Assembly (NCBI GenBank): GCA_028278425.1
Contig: JANQEJ010000309.1
Span: 1 to 34,727, forward strand
Origin: Planctomycetota bacterium
GTDB taxonomy: Bacteria; Planctomycetota; UBA1135; GCA-002686595
Length of the DNA: 34,727 nt
Reading direction: 5' to 3'
Part shown: in pieces, positions 1-7,726 of the stretch
How positions within the stretch are numbered: the first letter of the stretch is position 1
Layout: every line of letters starts with the position of its first letter
Program-made: the position numbers and the translations under genes
The notes under the pieces: model-generated
What the model was told of the DNA's origin: nothing
Databases searched by the model: none
What the model saw: the letters and a program-made list of their open reading frames with translations, nothing else

Positions 1-296
1 TGACCGCCGCCTGCGGCGGCTGACGGACATGCTCGCTTCGCGCGCGTCCTTACGCGTCAAAGCGGCCCGAGGACGGGCCACTTTTCCGCGGGCTCGCGCA
101 GTGGCGCTCGCGGGGCGGCGCTGAGGGAACAGACGTTGCCGGCAAGCACCCCCGCACCTCCGTCCCGAACGGAGTCGAGCGCCGCCCCTTCCACCTGTAC
201 GACCTAGGCGAGAGCGTCACCGACCGCACCGCAGCGGTTCGGCGAGACCGTCCGCAGAACCCTCCACCCGTACGTCCGCGGAGAACGCCCGACCGC
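1..296. other. Non-coding left edge of the window with small hairpins
   Basis: I see no convincing gene here. Reading frames that cross the region have an Arg/Gly-rich composition typical of non-coding frames in GC-rich DNA. A perfect 6-bp GC hairpin lies at 4-19 (ccgccg, loop, cggcgg). A second lies at 64-79 and is followed by a short T run. The segment is downstream of the leftward lipoprotein gene, so it may hold the 3' end of that transcript and of a gene lying to the left. Confidence 0.5.
64..86 (+). terminator. Possible weak intrinsic terminator
   Basis: The arms ggcccg (64-69) and cgggcc (74-79) enclose the loop agga and are followed by a, c and tttt. The stem is short and the T run is only four bases. 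If real, it would end a rightward transcript entering from outside the window. No such gene is visible, so this stays tentative. Confidence 0.25.
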
Positions 297-1181
297 CTAT
301 TCGACCAGCTTCCGCAGCTCCTCCGTCGGCGGCTCTTCGAGGATCTTCACCCCACGCGACACGAGCTCCGCCGTCAGCTCCTTCCGGTATTCCTTCTCCG
401 CGTTCTCGAACGCGAAGCGAATCCACCCGTCGTCGCCGGGTCCGAAGCGGAAGGTCGCGAGATCGTCGCGCACCAAAAACTCCGTCAGCGGTTCGAAGAG
501 CCTGGGGAACGCGCCGCTTTCGTCCTCCCCCGCGACGTCGAGCAGGACGTGCAGTCCCCTCGCGGCTCCGTGGGGCGAGACGGGCACGCGTCCGACCAAC
601 GCTCCCTCCTCGAAGGCGAGCCAGGGCTTTCCCGCCCGCGCGTGAGCGACCCAGAGCTTCTCTGTCGCCTCGTCGGGCAGCTCTAGTTCCTCTCGAACCG
701 AACCGTCTTCCGCTTCCGCGACGATGGCGCGGTTGAAGGCTTCGTTGAGGAGCGCGAGCCCCTCGTTGACCTTCGGAACCCTCGCCCGTTGGTAGAGGCA
801 CAGCTCGCCGCCCTCGCGCCGGAACAGGCCGGACTCCTCCACCGCAATCTCCGTCATCCAATCCAGCGCCCGCTGCGCCAGGGGATCGTCGTTCTCCGCA
901 ATCTGCTCGGCGAGGCTCTCCTGGATCTCCGGCAGGTTGAACTCCCACGGCCAGCCCAGAAAGATGAAATGTCGGTACCCTTCCGCGTCCTGCGTCACGC
1001 GCGACGCGGACACGTCGAGCTCCTTTTCGTCCGGTCGGAACACGCCGGCGTAGACGAGGAGCACCTCCAGATCATCCGACTCCGCGTCGTGCTTCAACAA
1101 GACGTCCTGCTCCACGAAGTCGAAGTCAGCGCAGGAGGCGAGCGCGAGCGAGGCGACGGCGAGCACGGCGAGACGGAGCAT
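297..1181 (-). CDS. Predicted lipoprotein of unknown function
   Basis: A 294-residue protein with a lipoprotein signal peptide: a short basic start, a hydrophobic run and the lipobox LASC with the acylated cysteine at residue 17, so it should be membrane-anchored outside the cytoplasm. I do not recognise the mature part. It is acidic, rich in Glu, Asp and Leu, and has no obvious catalytic motif. The ATG at 1181 was chosen because GGGAGGA lies six bases upstream and the lipoprotein signal begins exactly there. The same frame stays open far upstream, but that part is antisense noise over the HEAT gene. It lies downstream of the HEAT-repeat gene on the same strand, separated by a strong intrinsic terminator, so it is probably transcribed from its own promoter or by read-through. 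Confidence 0.8.
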   Translation of the reverse strand: MLRLAVLAVASLALASCADFDFVEQDVLLKHDAESDDLEVLLVYAGVFRPDEKELDVSASRVTQDAEGYRHFIFLGWPWEFNLPEIQESLAEQIAENDDPLAQRALDWMTEIAVEESGLFRREGGELCLYQRARVPKVNEGLALLNEAFNRAIVAEAEDGSVREELELPDEATEKLWVAHARAGKPWLAFEEGALVGRVPVSPHGAARGLHVLLDVAGEDESGAFPRLFEPLTEFLVRDDLATFRFGPGDDGWIRFAFENAEKEYRKELTAELVSRGVKILEEPPTEELRKLVE

Positions 1182-1199
1182 GGCGGTCCTCCCGGATCC

Positions 1200-1228
1200 A
1201 AAAAAGGGCCCGGGAAGACCCCGGGCCC
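1200..1228 (-). terminator. Strong intrinsic terminator for the HEAT-repeat gene
   Basis: Read leftwards, the sequence forms a perfect 9-bp stem (gggcccggg at 1206-1214 with cccgggccc at 1220-1228) with a five-base loop, followed by six T residues (AAAAAA at 1200-1205 on the + strand). It lies about 30 bases after the stop codon of the HEAT-repeat gene and before the lipoprotein start, so it separates the two genes transcriptionally. Confidence 0.85.
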
Positions 1229-1258
1229 TCGTCATCGTCGCGGCGCGTGTCGACGGCG

Positions 1259-3097
1259 TCAACGCATGTCGAAGATGCCGGTGGCGTCGCCGAAGGGGCT
1301 GGAGAGCGTCCAGGTCAGCGCCTCGTAGTGCACGTCGCCCGCGAAGGCCACGTTCCACGCCACGCGGTCGCCGTCGCAGATGCTGCCGAGAGCCATCGCG
1401 GCGGCGGTGCGCACGTCGGCTTCCTCGGACTCGTCGTCGAGCAGGGCCACCAGGGGCTCCACCGCGCGGCGGTCGCCGATCAGGCCGAGCACGCCGGCGG
1501 TGGCCCGGCGGGCGCCGGGCTCCTCCGCGTCGGACAGGCTCTCGAGCAGCGCGCCCTGCACCTCGGCGTCGCCGAGGAGCCGCAGGCCGATGGCGAGCTC
1601 GAGGCCGAGGTCGGGGCGCTCCTCGCCCGCGAGCGCCTCGCGCAGCGCCTCCTTGGCTTCGCGCTCCGAGAGCAGGCCGAGCGTCAGCGCGGCGTAGGCG
1701 CGGAACAGCGGGTCGTCGCTCCGTTCGAACTTGGCCAGCACGTCGTCGCCGGAGTCGACGTCGCGCAGCACGCCGAGCGCGAGCACGCAGGCCGCGGACA
1801 TGTCCGCGTCCTTCGTGCGGTTGAGCTGGTGGCGCAGCGCGCGCGCCAGGTCGGGAGCGATCGCGCCCGTGCTCTCGCCCTGCACGTGACCGTGCACGGC
1901 GAGCGCCAGGGCCGCCCACGGCTTCACGCCGTCCTTGCCGTGCGAGAGCAGGCGGAGCATGTGCGCCCGCGCCTTCTCGCCGGACTTGCCGCGGTTCTCG
2001 CCCTCGCCGGAGCGGGCCGCCGACTGCGCGAGGCCGATCAGCGCGAAGCGCTGGGAGAGCGGATCGCCCTTGCGGGTGACCTTCTCGAGGCGCTTGCGCA
2101 CCACCTCGTCCACCGTGTCCTCGTCGCCGTCGGCGAGGAGCCCGAGGCCGAGCGCGGCGCCCTGCTTCACCTCGACGTCTTCGGATTTCGCGTCCAGCGC
2201 GGCGAAGAGGCGCGTGGCGACCGCCTCCTTGTACTCGTTCGGCGCGGTGGTGGCGAGCCGACCCATCGCCGGCGCGGCGTGCGCGCGCAGCCAGGGATCG
2301 AGCTCCTGGTTGGCGAACACCTCGAGCAGGTAGTTGAGCTGCACCCCGCCGCACAGGTGGAGGTCGCCCTCCCCCATGTGCCGCGCGAGCCGCTCGGGAT
2401 CGTCGCCGCAGAACTCGAGCGGCACGAGGCCGACCGAGATCGCGGTCGCGACCTGCGTCTCGCGCGTCGTCGAGTGGTCGGCGCCCATCGCGACGAGGAG
2501 CGCGTCGACGATCCGGAGCCGCTGCTCCTCGTTCTCGAGATCCGATCCGAGGAGGCCGAGCGCGTACGCCGAGAAGGCGCGCAGCCGCACGCCGACCGGC
2601 ACGCCGCCGGCGGCCTTGCGGCCCGCCTCGTCGTCGAGCAGGAGCGACGTGACGAGGTCGATCGACTTCGGGTCGCCGCGCACGCCGAGGGAGACGATCG
2701 CCGCCTCCTGGTTCTCCGGCATGCCGAACTCGAGGAAGTGGTGCGCGTAGTGATCGAGCCCGAGGCCGATCCTTCCGTGCTCCGCCTCGAGTCGCGCGAA
2801 CGACACGAGCGACGCGCGGATCGTCGTGTTCGGTCCGCCGCCGCGCAGGAGTCGTTCGAGCGCCGGCCCGATGTCGCGCAGCACCTGCTCCTTGGTCGGC
2901 CGCGAGCCGATCGCGTTCGCGCTCGACGTGTCGAGCCCGGAGAGGAACCGGCCGAGCTGGAGGTACTGGTCGCGGTTGAACGTCCACCACCGTTGCCAGC
3001 GCGCGGGATCGCGCTGCGCCGCCGGTCCGGACTCCGGGGTCAGCGGTCCCGTCCACGCGGGACCGTCGGGGCCGCCGGTCATCGGGCCCCCGGGCAT
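1259..3097 (-). CDS. HEAT-repeat protein (body of an exported protein; signal peptide separated by an in-frame TGA)
   Basis: The 612 residues from the first usable start after the in-frame stop begin with a Gly/Pro-rich stretch. A Trp-rich segment follows (around residues 34-45), then a long array of alpha-helical HEAT/armadillo-type units with recurring phrases such as ALGLL, AALALA and GLIGDRRAVEPLVALLDD. HEAT arrays are binding scaffolds, and no enzymatic motif is visible. The frame continues upstream without interruption through a Gly/Pro/Ser linker to a TGA at 3251-3253, and then to a signal peptide starting at 3325. The natural product is therefore probably a 687-residue exported protein if the TGA is read through, mis-sequenced or recent. 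As it stands, the ATG at 3097 gives a protein without an export signal. A strong terminator follows the gene. Confidence 0.75.
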   Translation of the reverse strand: MPGGPMTGGPDGPAWTGPLTPESGPAAQRDPARWQRWWTFNRDQYLQLGRFLSGLDTSSANAIGSRPTKEQVLRDIGPALERLLRGGGPNTTIRASLVSFARLEAEHGRIGLGLDHYAHHFLEFGMPENQEAAIVSLGVRGDPKSIDLVTSLLLDDEAGRKAAGGVPVGVRLRAFSAYALGLLGSDLENEEQRLRIVDALLVAMGADHSTTRETQVATAISVGLVPLEFCGDDPERLARHMGEGDLHLCGGVQLNYLLEVFANQELDPWLRAHAAPAMGRLATTAPNEYKEAVATRLFAALDAKSEDVEVKQGAALGLGLLADGDEDTVDEVVRKRLEKVTRKGDPLSQRFALIGLAQSAARSGEGENRGKSGEKARAHMLRLLSHGKDGVKPWAALALAVHGHVQGESTGAIAPDLARALRHQLNRTKDADMSAACVLALGVLRDVDSGDDVLAKFERSDDPLFRAYAALTLGLLSEREAKEALREALAGEERPDLGLELAIGLRLLGDAEVQGALLESLSDAEEPGARRATAGVLGLIGDRRAVEPLVALLDDESEEADVRTAAAMALGSICDGDRVAWNVAFAGDVHYEALTWTLSSPFGDATGIFDMR

Positions 3098-3325
3098 GCC
3101 AGGCGGGCCGCCCCCTGGCGTCGAAGGTCCTCCCGGTCCGGGGCCGGGCGTGCTCGGCCCGCCGGGGCCGGGGGTGCTGGGTCCGCTTCCTCCGGAGTCA
3201 CCGCCGGAGGGAGTCGCAGGGCCGCCGTAACTCGGCGGCGCCGCCGGACCTCATTGACCGCTCGCTGCCGAGCGGAACCCGAGAATCGCCGTCAAAAGGA
3301 AGGCGAAGTGGACGAGCTGTCTCAT
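3098..3325 (-). other. Signal-peptide start and Gly/Pro linker of the HEAT protein, interrupted by TGA
   Basis: An ATG at 3325, with GGAGAG four bases upstream, encodes a 24-residue segment: a basic N-terminus, the hydrophobic run FAFLLTAILGF and a small-residue cleavage zone (SAASGQ). It is followed by TGA at 3251-3253. The same frame then runs 51 codons of Gly/Pro/Ser-rich linker (repeated GGPSTPGPG-like phrases) into the HEAT-repeat body. There is no ATG, GTG or TTG between the TGA and 3097. Frame, signal peptide and linker all fit one gene broken by a single stop. A one-base change such as GGA to TGA or CGA to TGA, or a base-call error, would explain it. Confidence 0.7.
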
Positions 3326-3440
3326 CGCGCTCTCCGTTGGGTTCGGTGTTCGGACCGACCCGCCCGCGCGGCGGGCCGTCAGAGGTTCCTTCGGGGGGTC
3401 CCCTACGGTAGCGCGCGCCGCCCGGAAGGCAGCGGAAATC

Positions 3441-5348
3441 TCAGGACGTCCGCGCGGCCTCGGCGGCGGCGCGGCGATGGCGCTCCACGTGCACCGCGAG
3501 GAGCGCCACGTCGGGCGGGTTGATGCCGGGAATGCGCCCCGCCTGGCCCAGGGTGCGCGGGCGCAGCGCCGCGAGCTTCTCCTTCGCCTCGGCGCGCAGC
3601 CCGGTGAGCCGCGCGGGATCGAGATCGCCGGGGATCTCGACCGTCTCCTGGCGCCGCAGGCGGGCCACGTCGCGCTCCTGCCGCTCGACGTAGCCGGCGT
3701 ATTTTACGTCCGCCTCGACGGAGACCTGCTCCAGCGGGTCGAGCGCGAGGGCGGCCAGCGCGGGGAAGCGGCGCTCGAGCGAGCGGTACGTCTCGTCGGG
3801 ACGCCGCAGGCGCTCCGCCAGCGTCCGGCCGTTGCCGTCGCGCTCGCTCGCGAGGACCGCGTGGCCCGCTTCGATCCGGCGCTCGCGCTCCGCGAGGCGT
3901 GCGAGCGCGTCCCCGTCCGCCAGACCGATCGCAGCCGCTCGGCGCGTGAGCCGCCGGTCGGCGTTGTCCTGCCGCAGGCTCAGCCGGTACTCGGCGCGGC
4001 TCGTGAACATGCGGTACGGCTCGGTCGGCTGGCTGACGACTAGGTCGTCGACCAGGACGCCGACGTACGCCTCGTCCCGCGCGAGCACGAACGGCTCGCG
4101 GTCCGCGCACCAGAGCGCGGCGTTCGCCCCGGCGACGAGCCCCTGCGCGCCGGCTTCCTCGTAACCGGACGTGCCGTTGATCTGACCCGCGAGGTAGAGC
4201 CCGCGCACGTCGCGCAGCGCGAGCGTCGGGTCGAGCTGCGACGGCTGCGCGAAGTCGTACTCGACCGCGTAGCCGTGCCGCAGGAAGCGCGCGCGCTCCA
4301 AGCCATCGATCGTCCGCACGAACTCCTCCTGCACGTCCGGCGGCATCGACGTGGAGAGCCCGTTGACGTAGACCACGTCGGTGTCGAGCCCCTCGGGCTC
4401 GAGGAACACCTGATGGCGCTGGCGGTCCGCGAAGCGCACCACCTTGTCCTCCACCGACGGGCAGTAGCGCGGCCCGACGCCCTCGATCCGACCGGCGTAC
4501 ATCGGCGAGCGGCCGAGGTTGGCGCGCAGGCTCTCGTGCGTCCGCGGGTTGGTGTACGTGACGTGGCAGGCGATCTGCGGCAGCGCCGGGAAGCCGTCGC
4601 GCCCGGTGGCGAAGGAGAACGGCTCCGGCGCGGCGTCGCCCTTCTGCTCCTCCAGCCGGTCCCAGTCGATCGAGTCGTGCGCGAGCCGCGGCGGCGTGCC
4701 GGTCTTCAACCGCCCGAGCGCGAGCTCGAGCCGCGCGAGGTCGGCGGAGAGCCCGTCGCAGGAGCCCTCGCCGGCGCGCCCGCCGCGCTCCTTCACCTCG
4801 CCGGTGTGCATCACCGCGGAGAGGAACGTGCCGGTCGTCAGCACCACGGAGCGCGCGCGAAGCTCGCGGCCGTCCTCGAGCCGCACCCCGGCGACCCGCG
4901 GGCCGTCGGCGACCAGCAGCCCCGCCGCGCCGCCGGCGAGGAGCTCGAGACCGTCGGCGGCGCGGACGACGCGCGTGATCTCCTCGCGGTAGCGGCGGCG
5001 GTCCGACTGCGCGCGCGGCGCGCGCACGGCGTAGCCCTTGGCGGTGTTCAGCATCCGGAACTGGATTCCGGTGGCGTCGGCCGCGCGGCCCATCGCGCCG
5101 CCGAGGGCGTCGACCTCGCGCACGAGCTGCCCCTTGCCCAGCCCGCCGATGGCGGGGTTGCAGCTCATCTCGCCGATCCGGTCCAGCCGGAACGAGAGCA
5201 GCGCGGTCCGCGCCCCGAGGCGCGCCGCCGCGAGCGCCGCCTCGACGCCGGCGTGCCCTCCCCCGACGACGAGGACGTCGTAGTCGCCGCCGGCGGGGGG
5301 CGGCGCGTGCGGGTGGGTGTGGGGTTCCCTCTGCGTTTCGGTGGTCAT
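3441..5348 (-). CDS. mnmG: MnmG (GidA), tRNA wobble-uridine modification FAD enzyme
   Basis: With MnmE, MnmG installs the carboxymethylaminomethyl group on U34 of certain tRNAs, using FAD and a methylene-folate; it is cytoplasmic. The 635-residue product matches the usual family length (E. coli about 629). Visible hallmarks are the FAD-binding start VVGGGHAGVEAA (about residues 27-38), the family signature NTAKGYAVRAPRAQSDRRRY, the second signature LAGQINGTSGYEEAGAQG, and the C-terminal GQAGRIPGINPPDVALL. Two starts are possible, ATG at 5348 and ATG at 5363. Neither has a good Shine-Dalgarno, and the shorter form was chosen on length. No mnmE or rsmG neighbour is present. The HEAT gene follows about 115 bases downstream on the same strand. 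Confidence 0.96.
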   Translation of the reverse strand: MTTETQREPHTHPHAPPPAGGDYDVLVVGGGHAGVEAALAAARLGARTALLSFRLDRIGEMSCNPAIGGLGKGQLVREVDALGGAMGRAADATGIQFRMLNTAKGYAVRAPRAQSDRRRYREEITRVVRAADGLELLAGGAAGLLVADGPRVAGVRLEDGRELRARSVVLTTGTFLSAVMHTGEVKERGGRAGEGSCDGLSADLARLELALGRLKTGTPPRLAHDSIDWDRLEEQKGDAAPEPFSFATGRDGFPALPQIACHVTYTNPRTHESLRANLGRSPMYAGRIEGVGPRYCPSVEDKVVRFADRQRHQVFLEPEGLDTDVVYVNGLSTSMPPDVQEEFVRTIDGLERARFLRHGYAVEYDFAQPSQLDPTLALRDVRGLYLAGQINGTSGYEEAGAQGLVAGANAALWCADREPFVLARDEAYVGVLVDDLVVSQPTEPYRMFTSRAEYRLSLRQDNADRRLTRRAAAIGLADGDALARLAERERRIEAGHAVLASERDGNGRTLAERLRRPDETYRSLERRFPALAALALDPLEQVSVEADVKYAGYVERQERDVARLRRQETVEIPGDLDPARLTGLRAEAKEKLAALRPRTLGQAGRIPGINPPDVALLAVHVERHRRAAAEAARTS

Positions 5349-5430
5349 CGGGCGACCCGACATTTCAACCGGCGCCGGCGGGTTCTCCAACCCCCTTCGG
5401 ACCGGGGCCCCGCCGCGCCGATAACGCGGT

Positions 5431-5601
5431 GTGCACTCCTGGGTCTTCCGCAACCGAAAGCGCCTCGAGCTGATCTACGGCCTCGCCCCCGCCCGGGTGG
5501 AGTCGAGCCCGCCGGAGCCGAAGGCGCCGAAGCGCGCGCCCGCGCGCCGGGGGGCGCTGCGGAAGCTGGTCCTGATCCCCGCGCCGCGCCGCGCGGGGTA
5601 G
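5431..5601 (+). CDS. Possible 56-residue basic small protein
   Basis: A GTG-initiated frame opens immediately after an in-frame TAA (5422-5424) and encodes 56 residues. The N-terminus HSWVFRNRKRLELIYGL looks like a folded amphipathic segment and is followed by a Pro/Lys/Arg-rich tail. The codons favour G/C at the third position, as in neighbouring genes, and the start of the peptide is unlike the Arg/Gly noise of shadow frames. There is no clear ribosome-binding site. It lies between divergently transcribed mnmG and a HEAT/TPR gene. I do not recognise a family. It may be a real short gene or chance. Confidence 0.4.
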   Translation: MHSWVFRNRKRLELIYGLAPARVESSPPEPKAPKRAPARRGALRKLVLIPAPRRAG

Positions 5602-5674
5602 CCCCTGGGGGCGAACCCCGCCCTTGCACGCTCCGCGCGTAGTCCGGCGGCCCGCGATGGACTAGGATTCCGCG

Positions 5675-6967
5675 ATGCTCCCGGCGCTCCTCCTGACCCT
5701 CCTGGCGACCCCCGTCCCCGCCGGTAGCGCGGACCAGGACCGCGGCTCGCTCGAGGAGCTCCTGCGCGAGACGCGCAAGCGCCGCGCGGAGGCGCTGGCG
5801 CGCCTCGAGGCGCCGGTGGCCGAGGGCATCAAGCGCCTTGAAGCCCTCGGAACCGGCGGTTCGCCGACCGAGCTCGAGAAGATCAAGGGCGATCTCGTCG
5901 CCCTCGGACCCGACGCGGCGCCGCTGATCGCGCGCCATCTCGACCCCGGCGCGGTCGCCGGCGAGGCGGAGAAGGCGCTCGCGCGCCACGTTTCGGACGT
6001 GCTGCAAGCGCTCCCCACCAGCGCGGTGACGCCGACCCTGATCGAGATCGCCCGCAGCGGCTCGAAGACCGGCCGCATCGAGGCGATCCGCGTGCTCGGC
6101 ACGTCCCCCGACGTCGAGCCGGCGAGCGCATGCCTGGCCGACCTCTATCTCTCCTCGAAGGGCACGATGCGCGTGGTGGCGCTGACGTCGCTCGCGCGGC
6201 TCGGGGGCGCGGCCAACGAGAAGATCCTCCTCGACGCGCTCTCCGAGGACGACCCGGAGCTCCTGAAGGCGGTGCTAGCCGCCCTGACCGACGTCGGGAG
6301 CCGCGGCGCGATCCAGAAGGTGCGCGACCTCGCCGGCGTGCCCGAGACCGCGGCGCCGCTCGTGAACGAGATCCTCGCTTACCTCCGCTCCTGCGCCGAC
6401 GCCGTCGGCGAAGACGACGTCCGGACGCTGGTGCGGCTCGCCGCCCACGACGCGCCCGAGGACGGGGACCGCGTGGCGATCCTCGACGCGATTCCCGACT
6501 TCGATCCGGAGCTCGACTCGAAGCTGAAGAAGCTCTTCGAGCCGCTGCTCGACTCCGCGGACAACACGCTGCGCGAGGCGACGCAGGTCTGCATGGCGCT
6601 GCTCGGCGACCGCAACCAGCGCCGCGACCTGATCCGCCGCTACGACGACCTGGTCGACCAGAACGACAACTGGGCCGGGGCGTACGAGCAACGCGGCGAG
6701 GTCTACCTGCGCCTGCACGAGTACCGCGAGGCGATCAAGGACTTCAAGAGGGCGATCAAGACCTACGAGAGCCAGGGCCGTTCGATCAAGGACGGGATCC
6801 AGATCGACCTCGCGCGCGCCCATTGCCTCGACGGAAACCCGAAGCAGGCGAGCGAGGTTCTCGAGGACGCGAGCCTCTCGCGCAGCGCGCTGCGCAAGCT
6901 CGCCAGAGACCCCGATTTCCGGGCCCTGAAGGACCATTCCCGGTACGGAAAGATTTTCGACGTCTGA
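5675..6967 (+). CDS. Exported HEAT-repeat and TPR protein
   Basis: A 430-residue protein with an N-terminal signal peptide (a leucine-rich hydrophobic run from residue 1, likely cleavage near residue 18 after AGSA). The next part, to about residue 325, consists of HEAT-type helical pairs (phrases such as IEAIRVLGTSPD, VVALTSLARLGG and LLKAVLAALTDVG). A tetratricopeptide-like unit follows (AYEQRGEVYLRLHEYREAIKDF, about residues 331-352) with a partial second unit. Such repeats bind other proteins, and no enzyme motif is seen. AGGA lies about eight bases before the ATG. It is divergent from mnmG and 52 bases ahead of the polysaccharide export lipoprotein, but its content gives no direct link to polysaccharide export. 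Confidence 0.85.
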   Translation: MLPALLLTLLATPVPAGSADQDRGSLEELLRETRKRRAEALARLEAPVAEGIKRLEALGTGGSPTELEKIKGDLVALGPDAAPLIARHLDPGAVAGEAEKALARHVSDVLQALPTSAVTPTLIEIARSGSKTGRIEAIRVLGTSPDVEPASACLADLYLSSKGTMRVVALTSLARLGGAANEKILLDALSEDDPELLKAVLAALTDVGSRGAIQKVRDLAGVPETAAPLVNEILAYLRSCADAVGEDDVRTLVRLAAHDAPEDGDRVAILDAIPDFDPELDSKLKKLFEPLLDSADNTLREATQVCMALLGDRNQRRDLIRRYDDLVDQNDNWAGAYEQRGEVYLRLHEYREAIKDFKRAIKTYESQGRSIKDGIQIDLARAHCLDGNPKQASEVLEDASLSRSALRKLARDPDFRALKDHSRYGKIFDV

Positions 6968-7019
6968 GCTCCCGAGGCTGTAGTTGTTTCCGCCGGCTGC
7001 CGATAATCCCGGCACCGGA

Positions 7020-7715
7020 ATGCGCCGTTTCCTTCCCCTAGTGTGCGCCCTGGCCGCGGCCTGCTCGGCCCCGCCCCTGGCCGAGAGCGGGCCCGTCGAA
7101 CCGGCTCCCGACCCGCCGGTCGAGGTGCGCCGCCGCCTCGCCTACCACGACCTCCTGCGCATCGACGTCTACGAGCATCCCGAGCTCTCCTCGGGCGAGC
7201 TCGGGCGGCGGATCGACTACGACGGCAACGTCGACCTGCCGCTCCTCGGCCCGGTGCGGGTCGAAGGGCTGACGCTCGCCGAGGCGCGCGAGGCGTTGCA
7301 GCAGCGCGCCGACCGCTACCTGAAGCGGGCCTCGGTCGCGGTGTCGGTGATGGAGTACTCGCCGCGGCTCTACTACGTGATGGGCGAGGTGCAGAAGTCC
7401 GGGCCGTACGAGATCACGCGGCCGACGACGGCGCTCCAGGCCCTGTCGCACGCCGGCGGGCTGACCAAGCTCGCCGACGAGGAAGAGATAGCCCTGCTCC
7501 GGGTGCGCGACGACGAGCTCGTCGTCCACCTCTTCAACGCGGGCACGCCCGGCGCGTCGGGGTTCGTCCCGGTCGAGCCGAACGACCTGCTCTTCGTGCG
7601 CGCGAGCGGCGCGGGCACCTTCCAGGACCAGATCGCGCCGTACCTCCAGGGCCTGGCGCCGCCCTTCGCCGCCGCGGCGTCGCTCGTCCTCGTCGCGGAC
7701 GAGCTCAACGACTGA
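7020..7715 (+). CDS. Wza-like polysaccharide export lipoprotein
   Basis: Outer-membrane polysaccharide export proteins form the periplasm-to-surface channel for exopolysaccharide. This 231-residue product has a lipoprotein signal with lipobox LAAAC (cysteine 15), then a Poly_export domain (DLLRIDVYEHPELSSGE through DLPLLGPVRVEGLTLAEAREAL). A SLBB-type domain follows (YYVMGEVQKSGPYEI through ALSHAGGLTKLADEEEI). It is shorter than E. coli Wza (about 380 residues) and has only one SLBB, which is common for this group. ATG 7020 was chosen over an in-frame upstream ATG because the lipoprotein signal begins there. A GATAAT at 7002-7007 could be a -10 element, but the matching -35 is poor. The chain-length gene follows 11 bases downstream. 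Confidence 0.92.
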   Translation: MRRFLPLVCALAAACSAPPLAESGPVEPAPDPPVEVRRRLAYHDLLRIDVYEHPELSSGELGRRIDYDGNVDLPLLGPVRVEGLTLAEAREALQQRADRYLKRASVAVSVMEYSPRLYYVMGEVQKSGPYEITRPTTALQALSHAGGLTKLADEEEIALLRVRDDELVVHLFNAGTPGASGFVPVEPNDLLFVRASGAGTFQDQIAPYLQGLAPPFAAAASLVLVADELND

Positions 7716-7726
7716 CCGCTCTTCGA

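Noticed and set aside
1537..1550. A second copy of the MITE end (cggacaggct) inside the HEAT gene
   Set aside because: Only about ten bases match, within a well-conserved coding stretch, with no inverted partner nearby.
297..3056. A single 919-codon minus-strand protein joining the lipoprotein to a long Arg-rich N-terminus
   Set aside because: The N-terminal part is a shadow of the HEAT-repeat gene in another frame. The lipoprotein has its own ribosome-binding site and signal peptide at 1181, and a terminator lies in between.
3251..3253. TGA as selenocysteine or as a reassigned sense codon
   Set aside because: No selenoprotein family fits, the site follows a signal peptide rather than an active site, and TGA ends many other genes here. 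Mutation or error is simpler.
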